Assembly: GCF_007713735.2 (NCBI RefSeq) | Contig: NZ_VMNW02000008.1 | Span: 104,083 to 168,082, forward strand | Reading direction: 5' to 3' | From: Amycolatopsis acidicola | GTDB taxonomy: Bacteria; Actinomycetota; Actinomycetes; Mycobacteriales; Pseudonocardiaceae | Length of the DNA stretch: 64,000 nt | Shown here: positions 41,835 to 51,321 of the stretch, piece after piece | Layout of the letters: the number at the start of each line of letters is the position of its first letter | How positions within the stretch are numbered: position 1 is the stretch's first letter | Program-made: the position numbers and the translations under genes | Notes under the pieces: model-generated | Databases searched by the model: none | What the model saw: the letters and a program-made list of their open reading frames with translations, nothing else | What the model was told of the DNA's origin: nothing

Positions 41835-42950
41835 TCACTTGAATTCGATGACACCCCGGAGGTTTCGTCCCGCACGCATGTCGTCGTAAGCTTCGTTGAC
41901 CTGGTCAAGGCGATAGCGGCGAGTGATCACTTCGTCAAGCTTGAGCTTGCCCTCGGCATACAGGTCGATGAGTCTGGCAATACTCTCGCGCGGCGAAGAC
42001 ATGCCGTACAGAACACCCTGAATTCGCTTCTGGTACATGGAGATCTCGAAGAGGTTCACCGGGATGTTGAACTCGGTGAGCGCTCCCTGCGAGGTCACCA
42101 CGACCGTGCCGGCCTTGCGGATCGCGGTGAACGCCTCCGCGATGAACTCCCCCTTGACCACACCCACCGTGACGATCGCCGAATCGGCCCCTTGGCCGTT
42201 GGTGACGGAACGGACGAACTCGGTCGCCGCCGTCATATCGGCGAATGACTCGGTGGCACCGAGTTTGAGCGCGGAATCCCGCTTGAACTTGACCGGATCG
42301 ACGGCGACGACATGAGCCGCGCCCGCGAATGCGGCTCCCTGAACGGCATTGATCCCCACACCGCCGATACCCATCACGACCACGACGTCACCGGGTCGCA
42401 CCACCGCCCCATTGACGGCCGAGCCCCAGCCGGTCGGGACTCCACAAGCGACGATGCAGAGCGTTTCCAGCGGTACGTCCTGGCGAACCTTGACGCACGA
42501 AAGCTGGTCGAACACCTGCCATTCGGAGAAGGTGCCCAGCGTCGACATCGTCGCGACGTCGGTTCGGCCGTGGTGCATACGGAAGGTACCGTCGAGTTGC
42601 GTACCTTCCATGATCAGGGCGCCGTTGTCGCACAGCTGTTGCAGTCCTTGGGCACACCATTTGCACCGGCCGCACGAGGGAATGAACGAGGTGATGACAT
42701 GGTCGCCTTCGGTGAGGCCGTAGACCCCCGGCCCGACCTCGCGGACGACGCCGGCGCCCTCGTGCCCACCGCAGATCGGGAGGTGCCCGGCCGGCACGTC
42801 ACCGACCTTCACGTGGTCGTCGGAATGGCAGAGCCCGGTAGCGACCATTTCCACCAGCACCTCGCCCCGACGTGGCTCGTCGATGCTGACCGTCGATACT
42901 TTCCATTCCCCTGGCTGTTCCCAGAGCAGTGCGGCTCGCGAAGTAACCAT
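41835..42950 (-). CDS. NDMA-dependent-type zinc alcohol dehydrogenase
   Basis: 371 residues from the ATG at 42950, which has a ribosome-binding site at once upstream; the frame to 43517 is antisense to the ALDH. The catalytic zinc ligands are in LCHSDDH, CGGHEGAG and IVACGVPTGWG. Structural zinc Cys are in SCGRCKWCAQGLQQLC. The nucleotide fold is VVVMGIGGVGINAVQGA. Medium-chain ADHs of this kind in actinobacteria carry a tightly bound nicotinamide and use mycofactocin, or NDMA in the test tube, as acceptor. Two mycofactocin-type SDRs nearby agree. It probably oxidises the alcohol from the P450. Confidence 0.88.
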   Translation of the reverse strand: MVTSRAALLWEQPGEWKVSTVSIDEPRRGEVLVEMVATGLCHSDDHVKVGDVPAGHLPICGGHEGAGVVREVGPGVYGLTEGDHVITSFIPSCGRCKWCAQGLQQLCDNGALIMEGTQLDGTFRMHHGRTDVATMSTLGTFSEWQVFDQLSCVKVRQDVPLETLCIVACGVPTGWGSAVNGAVVRPGDVVVVMGIGGVGINAVQGAAFAGAAHVVAVDPVKFKRDSALKLGATESFADMTAATEFVRSVTNGQGADSAIVTVGVVKGEFIAEAFTAIRKAGTVVVTSQGALTEFNIPVNLFEISMYQKRIQGVLYGMSSPRESIARLIDLYAEGKLKLDEVITRRYRLDQVNEAYDDMRAGRNLRGVIEFK

Positions 42951-43065
42951 CTCGATCTCCTTTGACCGGGCGGGTGCGGGGCGGCCTCCGGCCGTGCATT
43001 CAGCGTGTTCGACCGGAAGCCGCGGTGACGAGGCGATTGACGTCCTGGTCGTCAATCGCGTTTGA

Positions 43066-44529
43066 TCAGAGTCCGATCCAGACGTTCTTGGTGCGACTGA
43101 ACTCCTGGATCGCGGCATAGCCTCCAAGCCGGCCGACGCCGCTTTGCTTGACGCCACCGAAAGGCACGGACGGGGGCAGTCCTCCGGTGCCGTTGATCCA
43201 TACCATGCCCGCATCGAGGGCGTCGGCCATGCGGTGGGCACGGGAAAGGTCCTTGGTCTGGATGTAGGAGGCGAGGCCGTAGTCGGTGTCGTTCGCCTGT
43301 GCGATCGCGTCCTGCTCGTCGGAGAAGCGCACGATGGACAACACCGGGCCGAAGATCTCTTCCCGAACGATCTCGGCGGATCGGTCGACGTCGGCGAAGA
43401 CCGTCGGCTCGATATAAAAGCCTTCCGCGAAGTCGCCTCCGGCTCGCCCCCCGCCCGCCACGATCCGGCCGGCACCGGCCTGTTTCGCGCGATCGATGAA
43501 TCCCATGATCCGATCACATGCGGTCTGATTCACCACGGGGCCGAAGGTCGTGTCCGGCTTCGCCGGGTCCCCGGGGGTGAAGATCCGAACCGCTTCCCGG
43601 ACGCGCTCGACCAGCTCGTCGTGCACCGAGTCCTGGACCAGGACACGAGTGCCGTTGACGCACCCCTGCCCGGACACCTGCATGCAGAACATCACCGCTC
43701 GCTGCGCGGCGAGGTCCAGGTCCGCGTCGGCGAACACGAGGTTGGGAGACTTTCCGCCCAACTCCGTCGCGACCGGCGTGAGGTTTTCGGCAGCCGAGTG
43801 CAGGATGCGGCGCGCGGTGGGGCCGCTGCCCGTGAAGTGGATCTTGTCGATGCCCCGGTGCGAGACGAGTGCCGAGCCTACGGCCCCGTCTCCTGGAACG
43901 ACGTTGATCACGCCGGGCGGGAACCCCACTTCGAGTGCGAGTTCCGCGACCCGCAGCGATGTGAACGGCGTCAGCTCCGGCGGCTTCACAACCACACAGT
44001 TACCTGCTGCCAGTGCTGGAGCGATGACCAGTCCCAGGCTGAAAAGTGGGCTGTTCCAGGGGATGATGATCGCGACGACACCGTACGGTTCGAGGATCGA
44101 ATAGTCGATCCCGGCAACCGGCCACACGGGGTGGACGTCACCGGTGATCTTGTCCGGCCATCCCGCGTAGTACCGAAGGCAGTCCTGCATCATCTGGCGG
44201 CCCATGTTCGCTCCCGCGACGGGCGTGCCGTTCTCGGTGGTGGACATCGCGGCCAGCTCGTCGGCGTGGTCACCGACTGCCTGCGCGAGATCGAGCAACA
44301 GGCGGCGCCGTTCGTCGACCGGAACCGCCTTCCACACCGGCGTGGCGGCGCGGGCTTCCGCCACCGCGGCGTCGACGTCCGAGGGGCCGGCGAGCGGAAC
44401 CTCGACCGTGCTCCGTCCGGTCGCCGCGTAGACGTGCTGGTACGCGCTGCCGTCCGTGCGGGGTCGTTTCGCCCCGATCACCGGCAACGGATTGGGCAGG
44501 ACATCGAGCCGAGCGTCTTCGATCGCCAT
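43066..44529 (-). CDS. Aldehyde dehydrogenase (P450 cluster)
   Basis: 487 residues from the ATG at 44529 with GGGAAAGG upstream; the frame to 44790 lies antisense inside the SDR. It has the catalytic Cys in VSGQGCVNGTRVL, the base Glu in ATELGGKSPNLVF, FTGSGPTARRIL and REEIFGPVLSI. It lies between the SDR and the zinc ADH on the same strand. With them it forms a plausible alcohol-aldehyde-acid chain that starts from the P450 product. Confidence 0.92.
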   Translation of the reverse strand: MAIEDARLDVLPNPLPVIGAKRPRTDGSAYQHVYAATGRSTVEVPLAGPSDVDAAVAEARAATPVWKAVPVDERRRLLLDLAQAVGDHADELAAMSTTENGTPVAGANMGRQMMQDCLRYYAGWPDKITGDVHPVWPVAGIDYSILEPYGVVAIIIPWNSPLFSLGLVIAPALAAGNCVVVKPPELTPFTSLRVAELALEVGFPPGVINVVPGDGAVGSALVSHRGIDKIHFTGSGPTARRILHSAAENLTPVATELGGKSPNLVFADADLDLAAQRAVMFCMQVSGQGCVNGTRVLVQDSVHDELVERVREAVRIFTPGDPAKPDTTFGPVVNQTACDRIMGFIDRAKQAGAGRIVAGGGRAGGDFAEGFYIEPTVFADVDRSAEIVREEIFGPVLSIVRFSDEQDAIAQANDTDYGLASYIQTKDLSRAHRMADALDAGMVWINGTGGLPPSVPFGGVKQSGVGRLGGYAAIQEFSRTKNVWIGL

Positions 44530-44557
44530 GTGAATGTGCCTTTCCCTGACAGGTCTG

Positions 44558-45391
44558 CTATTTCGCGGTCGCACCCAGATCGACGGGAAGCGCGATCCCG
44601 GTGGTGTAGCGGGCCTCGTCGGATGCCAGGTAGAGCACGGCGTTGGACACGTCGACGGGCTGGATCCACGGTTCCGGCCAGATGTTGATGGACGCATAGA
44701 CATCCTTGGCGTCCTCGGCCGTGGGCTGTTCGAGGTCAGGGCGGAAGATGCTCCGCACGAGTGCGTTGTCCACCATCGTTGTCTCGACATTCGTGGGATG
44801 GACGGTGTTCACCCGGATCCGGTGCGGGGCGAGCTCGTGTGCGAGCGTCTTGGCCAGCCCGACAACACCGAATTTCGCCGCGGTGTAGCTACTGCAGTTC
44901 GGGGTTCCCTTGAGCCCGGCCATGGAACTCGTGATGATGATCGATCCGCCGTGACCTTGGTCGATCAGAACGGGGATGGCGGCCTTGACGGTGTGCCATA
45001 CGCCCGTGAGGTTCACGTCGAGCATTGTCTGCCACTGCTCTTCGCTTTGCTCGTGCGTCAGTGCCATGGTGAGGATCCCCGCGTTGGCACAAACGATGTC
45101 CAGCCGTCCGAGCTCGGCGACACCGCGGCGCACAGCGTCGTCCAGGGCCCCCTGTTCACGAACGTCCGCCTGCACCGCGACGACGCGGCGCCCCAGCTTC
45201 TGCACGAGCTTCGCCGTTTCGTCGAGATCGTCCGGCGTGGCCCCGGGGTATCCCACGGTGGCGACCGGCGAGCAGATGTCGACCGCGATGACGTCCGCGC
45301 CTTCTTCCGCGAGTCGCAATGCGTGCGATCGACCCTGACCGCGCGCTGCCCCGGTGATGAAAGCGACCTTGCCTTCGACTCTCCCTGGCAC
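44558..45391 (-). CDS. Mycofactocin-type SDR oxidoreductase 1
   Basis: 277 residues. The cofactor motif TGAARGQGRSHALRLAEEGA is the form typical of mycofactocin-coupled SDRs. The catalytic Ser-Tyr-Lys set is ITSSMAGLKG and SSYTAAKFG, with NAG in VCANAGILT. Such enzymes keep NAD bound and pass electrons to mycofactocin. It starts the ALDH-ADH-P450-ferredoxin run and is a close paralogue of SDR 2 at 46094. Substrate probably a secondary alcohol of the same pathway. Confidence 0.9.
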   Translation of the reverse strand: MPGRVEGKVAFITGAARGQGRSHALRLAEEGADVIAVDICSPVATVGYPGATPDDLDETAKLVQKLGRRVVAVQADVREQGALDDAVRRGVAELGRLDIVCANAGILTMALTHEQSEEQWQTMLDVNLTGVWHTVKAAIPVLIDQGHGGSIIITSSMAGLKGTPNCSSYTAAKFGVVGLAKTLAHELAPHRIRVNTVHPTNVETTMVDNALVRSIFRPDLEQPTAEDAKDVYASINIWPEPWIQPVDVSNAVLYLASDEARYTTGIALPVDLGATAK

Positions 45392-46093
45392 CTTTACTCC
45401 TTGGACCTCGGTTGCGTGCAGAGGAACTGTGGTGACGCTCTTCGTCGCGCCGACGGGCGTGAACGATGCGATCGACAGAGGGACCGGATGATTGAGGGCG
45501 TTCGCAGGGTGACCATCAGCGACGAAGCTCCACTCGAGGCCGGGTGGTCCCGAACCACTGGCGAAGCCGCCTCCTTGTCAAAACCGGCGCACACGGCCAG
45601 AACGTGTTCGCCGCAGGTGTTCCCACGACCTCTCCTCAAGGGCTCGACGCCTTGACCATCGCGTCATTGACGACACTATTGCATGCCGTTTGGTCTCACA
45701 CAAGCCTCTGCAAGGCCGTCGTCGAACCCCGGAAGAAAATATCACCCGCCGACGGAAAGCCGGAAGAAGTGCCCCACAGCAAGGAGTTCACCGCCCCACG
45801 GGAACCACCGTCCCGGCTGAGCCGACGACACATCGGACACAGGCTGCCACGAAGTGAACACAGTCTCCGATGACCACCACGCACGCATTGGGGATCACGC
45901 CTGTGTCGATCACGGTACCGATCTCATGGTTACGTGCGACGGATTCCAGCCCTGAGCCGGTGAATGAGCCAGAGCCGGCTTCATGACCGAGACGCCCGCG
46001 GACCCGTCCAGCCCTTTGAACACCTCGCTCGCGCCGATTCCAACCCCGGCAGCGACACGGGGTTTCACAACGCCGCGCCGAGAAGCCTGCCGC
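45392..46093. other. 0.7 kb stretch without a clear gene
   Basis: No frame has a recognised family or consistent codon bias. A minus-strand scrap near 45910-46090 (GASEVFKGLDGSAGVSVM) faintly resembles the end of a dehydrogenase, but I cannot support a call. It must hold the promoter for SDR 1. Confidence 0.5.
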
Positions 46094-46930
46094 TTACCGC
46101 GCCGTGTTGCCAGCATCCACTTTCAACTCGGTTGCCGTGATGTAACGCGCCTGGTCGGATACCAGGAAGGCGACGGCATTACTCACGTCCTCGGGCTCCA
46201 CGAACGGCACCGGAAGCAGGTGGGAGGCACAGCGTGCGGCGTGGACATCCTCCTCGGTCGGATGCTCCAGGTCGGGACGGAACAGCCGGAACAGCGTCTC
46301 GTTCTGAATCATCGGTGTGTTCACCGCGGTGGGAACGACGGCGTTGACGCGGATGTTGTGCTGTCCGAGCTCGACGGCGAGGCTGCGCACGAGACCGACC
46401 ACGCCGTGTTTACTGGCCGCGTACGCGGAGATGTTGGGAACTCCTTTGACTCCGGCGATCGACGCGGTCGCGACGATCACCCCGCCGCGGTTCTGCCCGA
46501 CCAGCCATGGGATCGCCGCCTTGCAGGTGTTCCAGACGCCGGTGAGATTGGTGTCGATCACCTCGTCCCAGTCGCGTCCGCCCATCGTGTCGGCCCGGCC
46601 GATCAGCAGCACGCCGGCATTCGCCACGACGATGTCCAGCCCACCGAGCTCACCCACACCGGCATCGACGGCAGCCTTCAGGTCCTCATGGTTGCGGATG
46701 TCGACGGAGAATGGAACGACCCGTCGACCGAGTGCGCGCACCAGGCGCACGGTCTCGGCCAGATCGTCCGCCGTAGCCAGCGGGTACCCGCGAGCTCCGT
46801 TCGGCAGGCTGCCGTCCACGTCGACAGCGAGGATATCGGCACCTTCCGAGGCGAGCCGCACAGCGTGACTGCGTCCCTGCCCTCGTGCCGCGCCGGTGAC
46901 CAATGCGACTTTTCCCTCGAGTCCGCTCAC
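46094..46930 (-). CDS. Mycofactocin-type SDR oxidoreductase 2
   Basis: 278 residues from the GTG at 46930, which has GGAGG five bases upstream; the ATG at 46942 would place this site inside the gene. It has the motif TGAARGQGRSHAVRLASEGA, NAG in VVANAGVLL, and catalytic ATASIAGVKG with SAYAASKHG. It is similar along its length to SDR 1, including FRPDLEHPTEED against FRPDLEQPTAED, a sign of local duplication. It lies 35 bp downstream of the LLM enzyme. Confidence 0.9.
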   Translation of the reverse strand: MSGLEGKVALVTGAARGQGRSHAVRLASEGADILAVDVDGSLPNGARGYPLATADDLAETVRLVRALGRRVVPFSVDIRNHEDLKAAVDAGVGELGGLDIVVANAGVLLIGRADTMGGRDWDEVIDTNLTGVWNTCKAAIPWLVGQNRGGVIVATASIAGVKGVPNISAYAASKHGVVGLVRSLAVELGQHNIRVNAVVPTAVNTPMIQNETLFRLFRPDLEHPTEEDVHAARCASHLLPVPFVEPEDVSNAVAFLVSDQARYITATELKVDAGNTAR

Positions 46931-46965
46931 TCGAACCTCCATAGGTTGACGTAAAAGGTTTGGCG

Positions 46966-47805
46966 TCAGTCGATGCCAAGCCGTCCGGGCGCGTTGCGAT
47001 CCAGCTTCCTGCGCACGCCGTCCACGGAATCGGCCTCCACGGACACGACCAGTTGATGCACCCCCGCGCTGCGATAGTCGTCGGCGAGGGCGGGAGTAAG
47101 CCGGGCACGGGGCGTCACGGAAATCCGGAAGGACGCGAGATCGCGTTCCTCCTCCGCGAGCAGCCGATGCAGCGTCGCCGCGATCACACGAACCTCATCG
47201 GGGGTCTGCCCGAACCCGTACCAGCCTTGACCAAGCCGTGCGGCGTCGCGAAGCGCACGCTCACCGACGCCGCCCAGCACCACCGCCGGCCCCAGCCGGC
47301 TGACCGGCTTCGGATACGCGTCCACGCCGGCGAACGACACGTACCTCCCGGAAAACACCGGCGGTTCCTCTGCCCACAGGGCCCGCATCGCGGCAAGGTA
47401 CTCTCGGGCCCGCTCGCGACGTCCTTGCATCGGCACGCCCAATGCCGCGAACTCGATGCTCACGTGCCCTATGCCGACGCCCAGCACCAGCCGTCCACCG
47501 CTGAGAACGTCCAGCGTGGCCACTCGCTTGGCCAACTGGACCGGGTTGTGCTGTGGAAGCACGACCACACCGGTGCACAACTGCATGTGCGTCGTCGACG
47601 CGGCGATATATGCGAGCGTCACCAGTGGATCGGCCATGGGCCAGTCCGGTTCGAGAGGCGGCTTGTCCCGTCGTGGCCGCGGCAGTACCGAATGCTCGCC
47701 CGTCCACAAGGACGAGTACCCGAGCTCCTCCGCGTGGCGGGCCAGCTGCCCGCACGCGGGAGTCGCCATGGCACCGACATTCGCCCCGAAGAAGCCGAGT
47801 CTCAT
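46966..47805 (-). CDS. LLM-class flavin/F420-dependent oxidoreductase
   Basis: 279 residues from the ATG at 47805 with GGAGG upstream. A TIM-barrel start (MRLGFFGANVG), the active-site region SLWTGEHSVLPRP, CTGVVVLPQHNPVQLAKRVA and LDVLSGGRLVLGVGIGH are typical of the luciferase-like family. In actinobacteria many members use F420. Likely reactions are hydride transfer or an oxygenation such as Baeyer-Villiger cleavage. Here it sits with an SDR, a SnoaL-like and a VOC protein, so a ring- or chain-opening step is possible. Confidence 0.88.
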   Translation of the reverse strand: MRLGFFGANVGAMATPACGQLARHAEELGYSSLWTGEHSVLPRPRRDKPPLEPDWPMADPLVTLAYIAASTTHMQLCTGVVVLPQHNPVQLAKRVATLDVLSGGRLVLGVGIGHVSIEFAALGVPMQGRRERAREYLAAMRALWAEEPPVFSGRYVSFAGVDAYPKPVSRLGPAVVLGGVGERALRDAARLGQGWYGFGQTPDEVRVIAATLHRLLAEEERDLASFRISVTPRARLTPALADDYRSAGVHQLVVSVEADSVDGVRRKLDRNAPGRLGID

Positions 47806-47827
47806 CCATGCCTCCGGCCGCACGCGG

Positions 47828-48268
47828 TCATGTCGCACTGTCCTCTGTGGACCATGCAAGGGCCTTGATCAGCCGCGCGCGGATCTTCCACACTCCGGCG
47901 TTCTTGACGACCTCGTCGTATTTCTCGCCGTAGATCGCGGGAACCGGGCGACCGTACGGGCTCATGGACATCATGAGGCCGATCGAACGGGCCATCGCCA
48001 CGTCTGAGCGTTCGGCGTCCGGGATGATCTCAAGCGAGGTGACGCAATGGCGGGCCGGGACGCCGGGACCGCAAACCCGCTGCTCGAGCATCTCCTGCAT
48101 GCGCTGGCGGATTCCGGTGTGGCCACGGTAGACCTGCTGCCCCTCGACCTGCCACGTGCAGTCCTCGGTGTACAGGGCTATGTAGTCGGACGGTTCGCTC
48201 CACGTATCGGTCAGCCAGGCGACCCTGGCGATGAGGTTCCGGATTTCGAGTTCGTCCCGGACGTCCAT
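47828..48268 (-). CDS. SnoaL/NTF2-like protein
   Basis: 146 residues from the ATG at 48268 with AAGGAG upstream. The alpha+beta cone fold is recognisable by EIRNLIARVAWLTDTW, YIALYTEDCTWQVEGQQVYRG and RHCVTSLEIIP. The family includes SnoaL-like cyclases/isomerases, scytalone dehydratase and oxygenase beta subunits. It is 22 bp upstream of the LLM gene. A small isomerase or hydratase role is likely; details unknown. Confidence 0.85.
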   Translation of the reverse strand: MDVRDELEIRNLIARVAWLTDTWSEPSDYIALYTEDCTWQVEGQQVYRGHTGIRQRMQEMLEQRVCGPGVPARHCVTSLEIIPDAERSDVAMARSIGLMMSMSPYGRPVPAIYGEKYDEVVKNAGVWKIRARLIKALAWSTEDSAT

Positions 48269-48318
48269 GGCAGGCTCCTTTTTTCGGCTCCGCGAACGCG
48301 AGCCGGCCGCTCGCGCTG

Positions 48319-49200
48319 TCATACCGATTGCCCGGCGTCATCCTCGGCGACCAGGAACACATCCAGGCCGTGGGTGGACCGGGCATCGACCCGCACCATG
48401 GCGGGCCGGTCGCCCTGCGCGGGAGTCCTGGCCAGCCAAGCTTCCTGGGCATCCAGCCACCGCCACGCCGCATGCAGGTCATCGACCGCCAGGGTGAGGT
48501 GCGAAAGCCCCGCCGGCCAACGCGTCCCGGGCGGCCGGGCCACCAGCTCGACGGGGGCGCCACTCGCTGCGGTGACCTGCTGCCTGGCCGACCAGCCTGC
48601 TCTCGGGCGGCGCCCCTGGTTGACCAACGTGAAGCCCAGCATGCGGTAGAACCGCACCGCTTCGGTGATCGACCGGACGGTGTGCCCGACCGCAAGGGCC
48701 CGCGTCACACGCCAATCCAGTGCTGAGCCCGCCGGCCGCTGCTCCGTCCTATCCGGCGCCTTTGCCGGCATGGAACGGAATTGCTCCACCTCACCGGCGT
48801 CGAGTAGCTCGACCGTGATCCCCGCGCACTCGTCCGGATCGAGCCAGGCCCGCCGCAAGGTCACCACGCGGCCCGCCTTCCGGACCCGGATGAGGAGCCC
48901 GGCGCGGCGCAGCCGCTCCACCTCGCCGGACAGGTCATCGACCTGCAAGGACAGGTGGAATGGTCGTCGCCCCGCCCGCAGCTGCGTCCACTGCGCCGTC
49001 GACCGCACGATCGGCTGCAGTGGTTCGAGCCCGCATCCCGGAATGGGCAGGTTCGTGGTGAGCACACCTTCCTCCGCCGCGAACCACGGCGCCGGAACCG
49101 GTCCCGACAGTCCGAAAAGGATATTCCATGTGGACACAACCGATTCGATGTCATCACACAGGAGGCCGATGTGCGCGATCGCGGGCCCGGCGCTCGTCAT
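48319..49200 (-). CDS. Two-domain VOC (glyoxalase/extradiol dioxygenase fold) protein
   Basis: 293 residues made of two VOC modules. Module 1 (1-135) has AHIGLLCDDIESVVSTW, FHLSLQVDDLSGEVERLR and GITVELLD, with His/His/Glu in metal positions like methylmalonyl-CoA epimerase. Module 2 (about 165-293) has VGHTVRSITEAVRFYRML and LSHLTLAVDDLHAAWRWL. It starts five bases after the E1 beta stop codon, so it is in that operon. The function is probably isomerisation or dioxygenation of a pathway intermediate. Confidence 0.82.
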   Translation of the reverse strand: MTSAGPAIAHIGLLCDDIESVVSTWNILFGLSGPVPAPWFAAEEGVLTTNLPIPGCGLEPLQPIVRSTAQWTQLRAGRRPFHLSLQVDDLSGEVERLRRAGLLIRVRKAGRVVTLRRAWLDPDECAGITVELLDAGEVEQFRSMPAKAPDRTEQRPAGSALDWRVTRALAVGHTVRSITEAVRFYRMLGFTLVNQGRRPRAGWSARQQVTAASGAPVELVARPPGTRWPAGLSHLTLAVDDLHAAWRWLDAQEAWLARTPAQGDRPAMVRVDARSTHGLDVFLVAEDDAGQSV

Positions 49201-49204
49201 GGTT

Positions 49205-50230
49205 TCAGGCCGTCAGCTCACGCACCGTCTCGGCGGCACGTTTCGCGTCGGGAACGTAATGCGCCTCGAGCGGTCCACCCGGCGTCGGCGCGAAGGGAGC
49301 ACCTACGCGGCGCACCGGGGCCAGTAGCTCGCCGAAGAGCTCCTCGTTGACCTGGCTGGCGATCTCGGCGCCGAACCCACCGAACTCCACCGCGGCGTGC
49401 GCGACCACCACGCGCCTGGTCTTCGCGGCCGACTCGAGCACGGTCGTGATGTCCAGCGGCACCAAAGTCCGCAGATCGATCACCTCGGCGGACACCCCGT
49501 CCTCCGCGAGCGCGTCGGCGGCAAGCAGGGATTCGTTGAGCACCCGTCCCCACGAAACGATCGTCACATCGCTACCCGGGCGCGCGATCCGCGCCTTCCC
49601 AAGTGGCACCCGGTAGTCACCGAGGGGAACCTCGTTCTTCTGCCGGTGGAAAATGACTCGCGACATCTCCATGACCACGCACGGGTCGTCGTCGAAGATG
49701 CTGCTCAGCAGCAGCCCCTTGGCGTCCAGCGGATTACTCGCGCAGACAACCTTCATGCCGGGGGTATGAGCGAGCCACGCTTCCAGCGACTGTGAGTGCT
49801 GCGCGCCGGTTCCGTTCCCACCGCCGACCATGGTCCGCAAGGTGATGGGCACGTTGGTACGCCCGCCGGTCATGTACCTCAGCTTGGCCGCGTGGTTGGT
49901 AACCTGGTCAAGGCATACCGCGAAGAAGTCCATCAGCATGATCTCACCGACCGGGCGCATCCCGGCCAGGGCGGCTCCGACGGCCGCCCCGACGATCGCC
50001 TGCTCGGCGATCGGTGTCGGTCGCACGCGCTCGAGTCCGTACTTGGTGGACAGCCCCTTGGTCATCTTGGTGACGCCACCGATCGGGTCGTGGATGTCCT
50101 CACCGAGCAGGAACACCGACGGATCACTGGCCAGCGCGTACTCGAGCGCGTCGTGGGATGCTTCGATGAAGTTCATCGACCGGGTCTCGGTCGTGGCGGT
50201 CGCGCTCGTGGTCTCCGTGGTCTGTGTCAT
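49205..50230 (-). CDS. 2-oxoacid/acetoin dehydrogenase E1 beta subunit
   Basis: 341 residues. It has SVFLLGEDIHDPIGGVTKMT, the cofactor-activating Glu region TPIAEQAIVGAAVGAALAG, and the C-terminal RRVVVAHAAVEFGGFGAEIA. It pairs with the E1 alpha gene through an ATGA overlap. The acetoin or branched-chain-ketoacid type cannot be separated by eye. The complex needs a lipoylated acceptor: a free-standing lipoyl-domain protein is encoded at 56074, but no E2 catalytic core or E3 is in the window. Confidence 0.92.
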   Translation of the reverse strand: MTQTTETTSATATTETRSMNFIEASHDALEYALASDPSVFLLGEDIHDPIGGVTKMTKGLSTKYGLERVRPTPIAEQAIVGAAVGAALAGMRPVGEIMLMDFFAVCLDQVTNHAAKLRYMTGGRTNVPITLRTMVGGGNGTGAQHSQSLEAWLAHTPGMKVVCASNPLDAKGLLLSSIFDDDPCVVMEMSRVIFHRQKNEVPLGDYRVPLGKARIARPGSDVTIVSWGRVLNESLLAADALAEDGVSAEVIDLRTLVPLDITTVLESAAKTRRVVVAHAAVEFGGFGAEIASQVNEELFGELLAPVRRVGAPFAPTPGGPLEAHYVPDAKRAAETVRELTA

Positions 50231-51243
50231 CGAACTGCTCCGTCCAGATCGGTCGCGTACACGTCGAGCAGGAGCTCCTCCGCTGGTGTCGGGCCCGCCG
50301 CTTGCGAGAACACGATCGCGTCCTCGACCTCTTCGACGATCTTGCTGTCGATGTCGTCGGCTTCGGCCGGCGCCAATGCGCCCTGCTCGATCAATTCGCG
50401 ACGCAGGGTGATCACCGGATCGCGCTCCATCCCGTCGGCCTTGAGCTCGGGTGAGAGATAGGAATCGTCCCAGCCGAAGGAGTGGGGGCCGAGGCGATAG
50501 CTCAAGGACTCGACGAAGGTCGGGCCACCACCATTACGTGCGTGCGCCGTGGCCTCGTGCAGCGTCGACAGCAACTCACGAACGTCGAACCCGTCGACGC
50601 GCGCGGTCCGCATGCCCAGGCTCGCGGCACGCTGGCTCAGATCGGTGTTCTTGGTGTACGTGGAGATACTCGTGTGTTCGGCCCACTGGTTGTTCTGGCA
50701 GAAGAAGACGACCGGCAGATCCCAGGTCGCGGCGAGGTTGAGGCTCTCGTGAACGGCACCGATACTGGTCGCGCCGTCGCCGAACGTGCAGAGGGTGACC
50801 GTGTCCTTTCCGGACATTTTCGACGCGAGCCCGAGGCCGCAGGCGATAGGGGCGCCGGCACCGACGACGCCGGTGGTGGCCATCAGGCCGTGGTGCGGGG
50901 CAGCCATGTGCATCGATCCGCCCTTGCCTTTGGAGGTGCCGGTCTCCTTGCCGAAGATCTCACCGACGACCTCTCGCAGGGGCACGCCCTTGGCGACCAC
51001 ATCAGCGGTACAGCGGTACGTACTCACCAGGTAGTCGGTGCGCCGCAGTACGACGCCAAACGCCGCACACGCGGCTTCCAGCCCCCGCACGGGGTAGTAC
51101 GGAGCCCGTACCTGCCCCATCTTGAGCGCGCTCGTCAGTGACTCTTCCAGGGTGCGGATCCGCCGCATGATGCCGTAGGCATCGCGGAGTTCGCCGCCGG
51201 TCGCGGCCGACCGGTCTTCTGTTAGCGCCGGGGTTTCAGTCAT
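50227..51243 (-). CDS. 2-oxoacid/acetoin dehydrogenase E1 alpha subunit
   Basis: 338 residues from the ATG at 51243, which has GGCCGAAGGTG upstream. It has the TPP motif CTFGDGATSIGAVHESLNLA ending in FFCQNNQWA, and GSMHMAAPHHGLMATTGVVG. It makes an alpha2beta2 E1 with the overlapping beta gene. Decarboxylation of a 2-oxo acid or cleavage of an acyloin would transfer an acyl group to lipoate. It lies downstream of the GntR gene in the island. Confidence 0.92.
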   Translation of the reverse strand: MTETPALTEDRSAATGGELRDAYGIMRRIRTLEESLTSALKMGQVRAPYYPVRGLEAACAAFGVVLRRTDYLVSTYRCTADVVAKGVPLREVVGEIFGKETGTSKGKGGSMHMAAPHHGLMATTGVVGAGAPIACGLGLASKMSGKDTVTLCTFGDGATSIGAVHESLNLAATWDLPVVFFCQNNQWAEHTSISTYTKNTDLSQRAASLGMRTARVDGFDVRELLSTLHEATAHARNGGGPTFVESLSYRLGPHSFGWDDSYLSPELKADGMERDPVITLRRELIEQGALAPAEADDIDSKIVEEVEDAIVFSQAAGPTPAEELLLDVYATDLDGAVR

Positions 51244-51321
51244 CACCTTCGGCCTTTCCTTGATGGCCGCCGACACGGTCCACGACCGCGGCGACGGCGC
51301 CTGACATTCCTCGTCCTCCTG

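Noticed and set aside
41835..43517. A 560-residue frame for the alcohol dehydrogenase
   Set aside because: The first 189 codons lie upstream of a good ribosome-binding site and antisense to the ALDH gene; the protein family starts at 42950.
45910..46116. A possible dehydrogenase C-terminal relic
   Set aside because: The resemblance is limited to a dozen residues and could be chance, so it is not annotated as a pseudogene.
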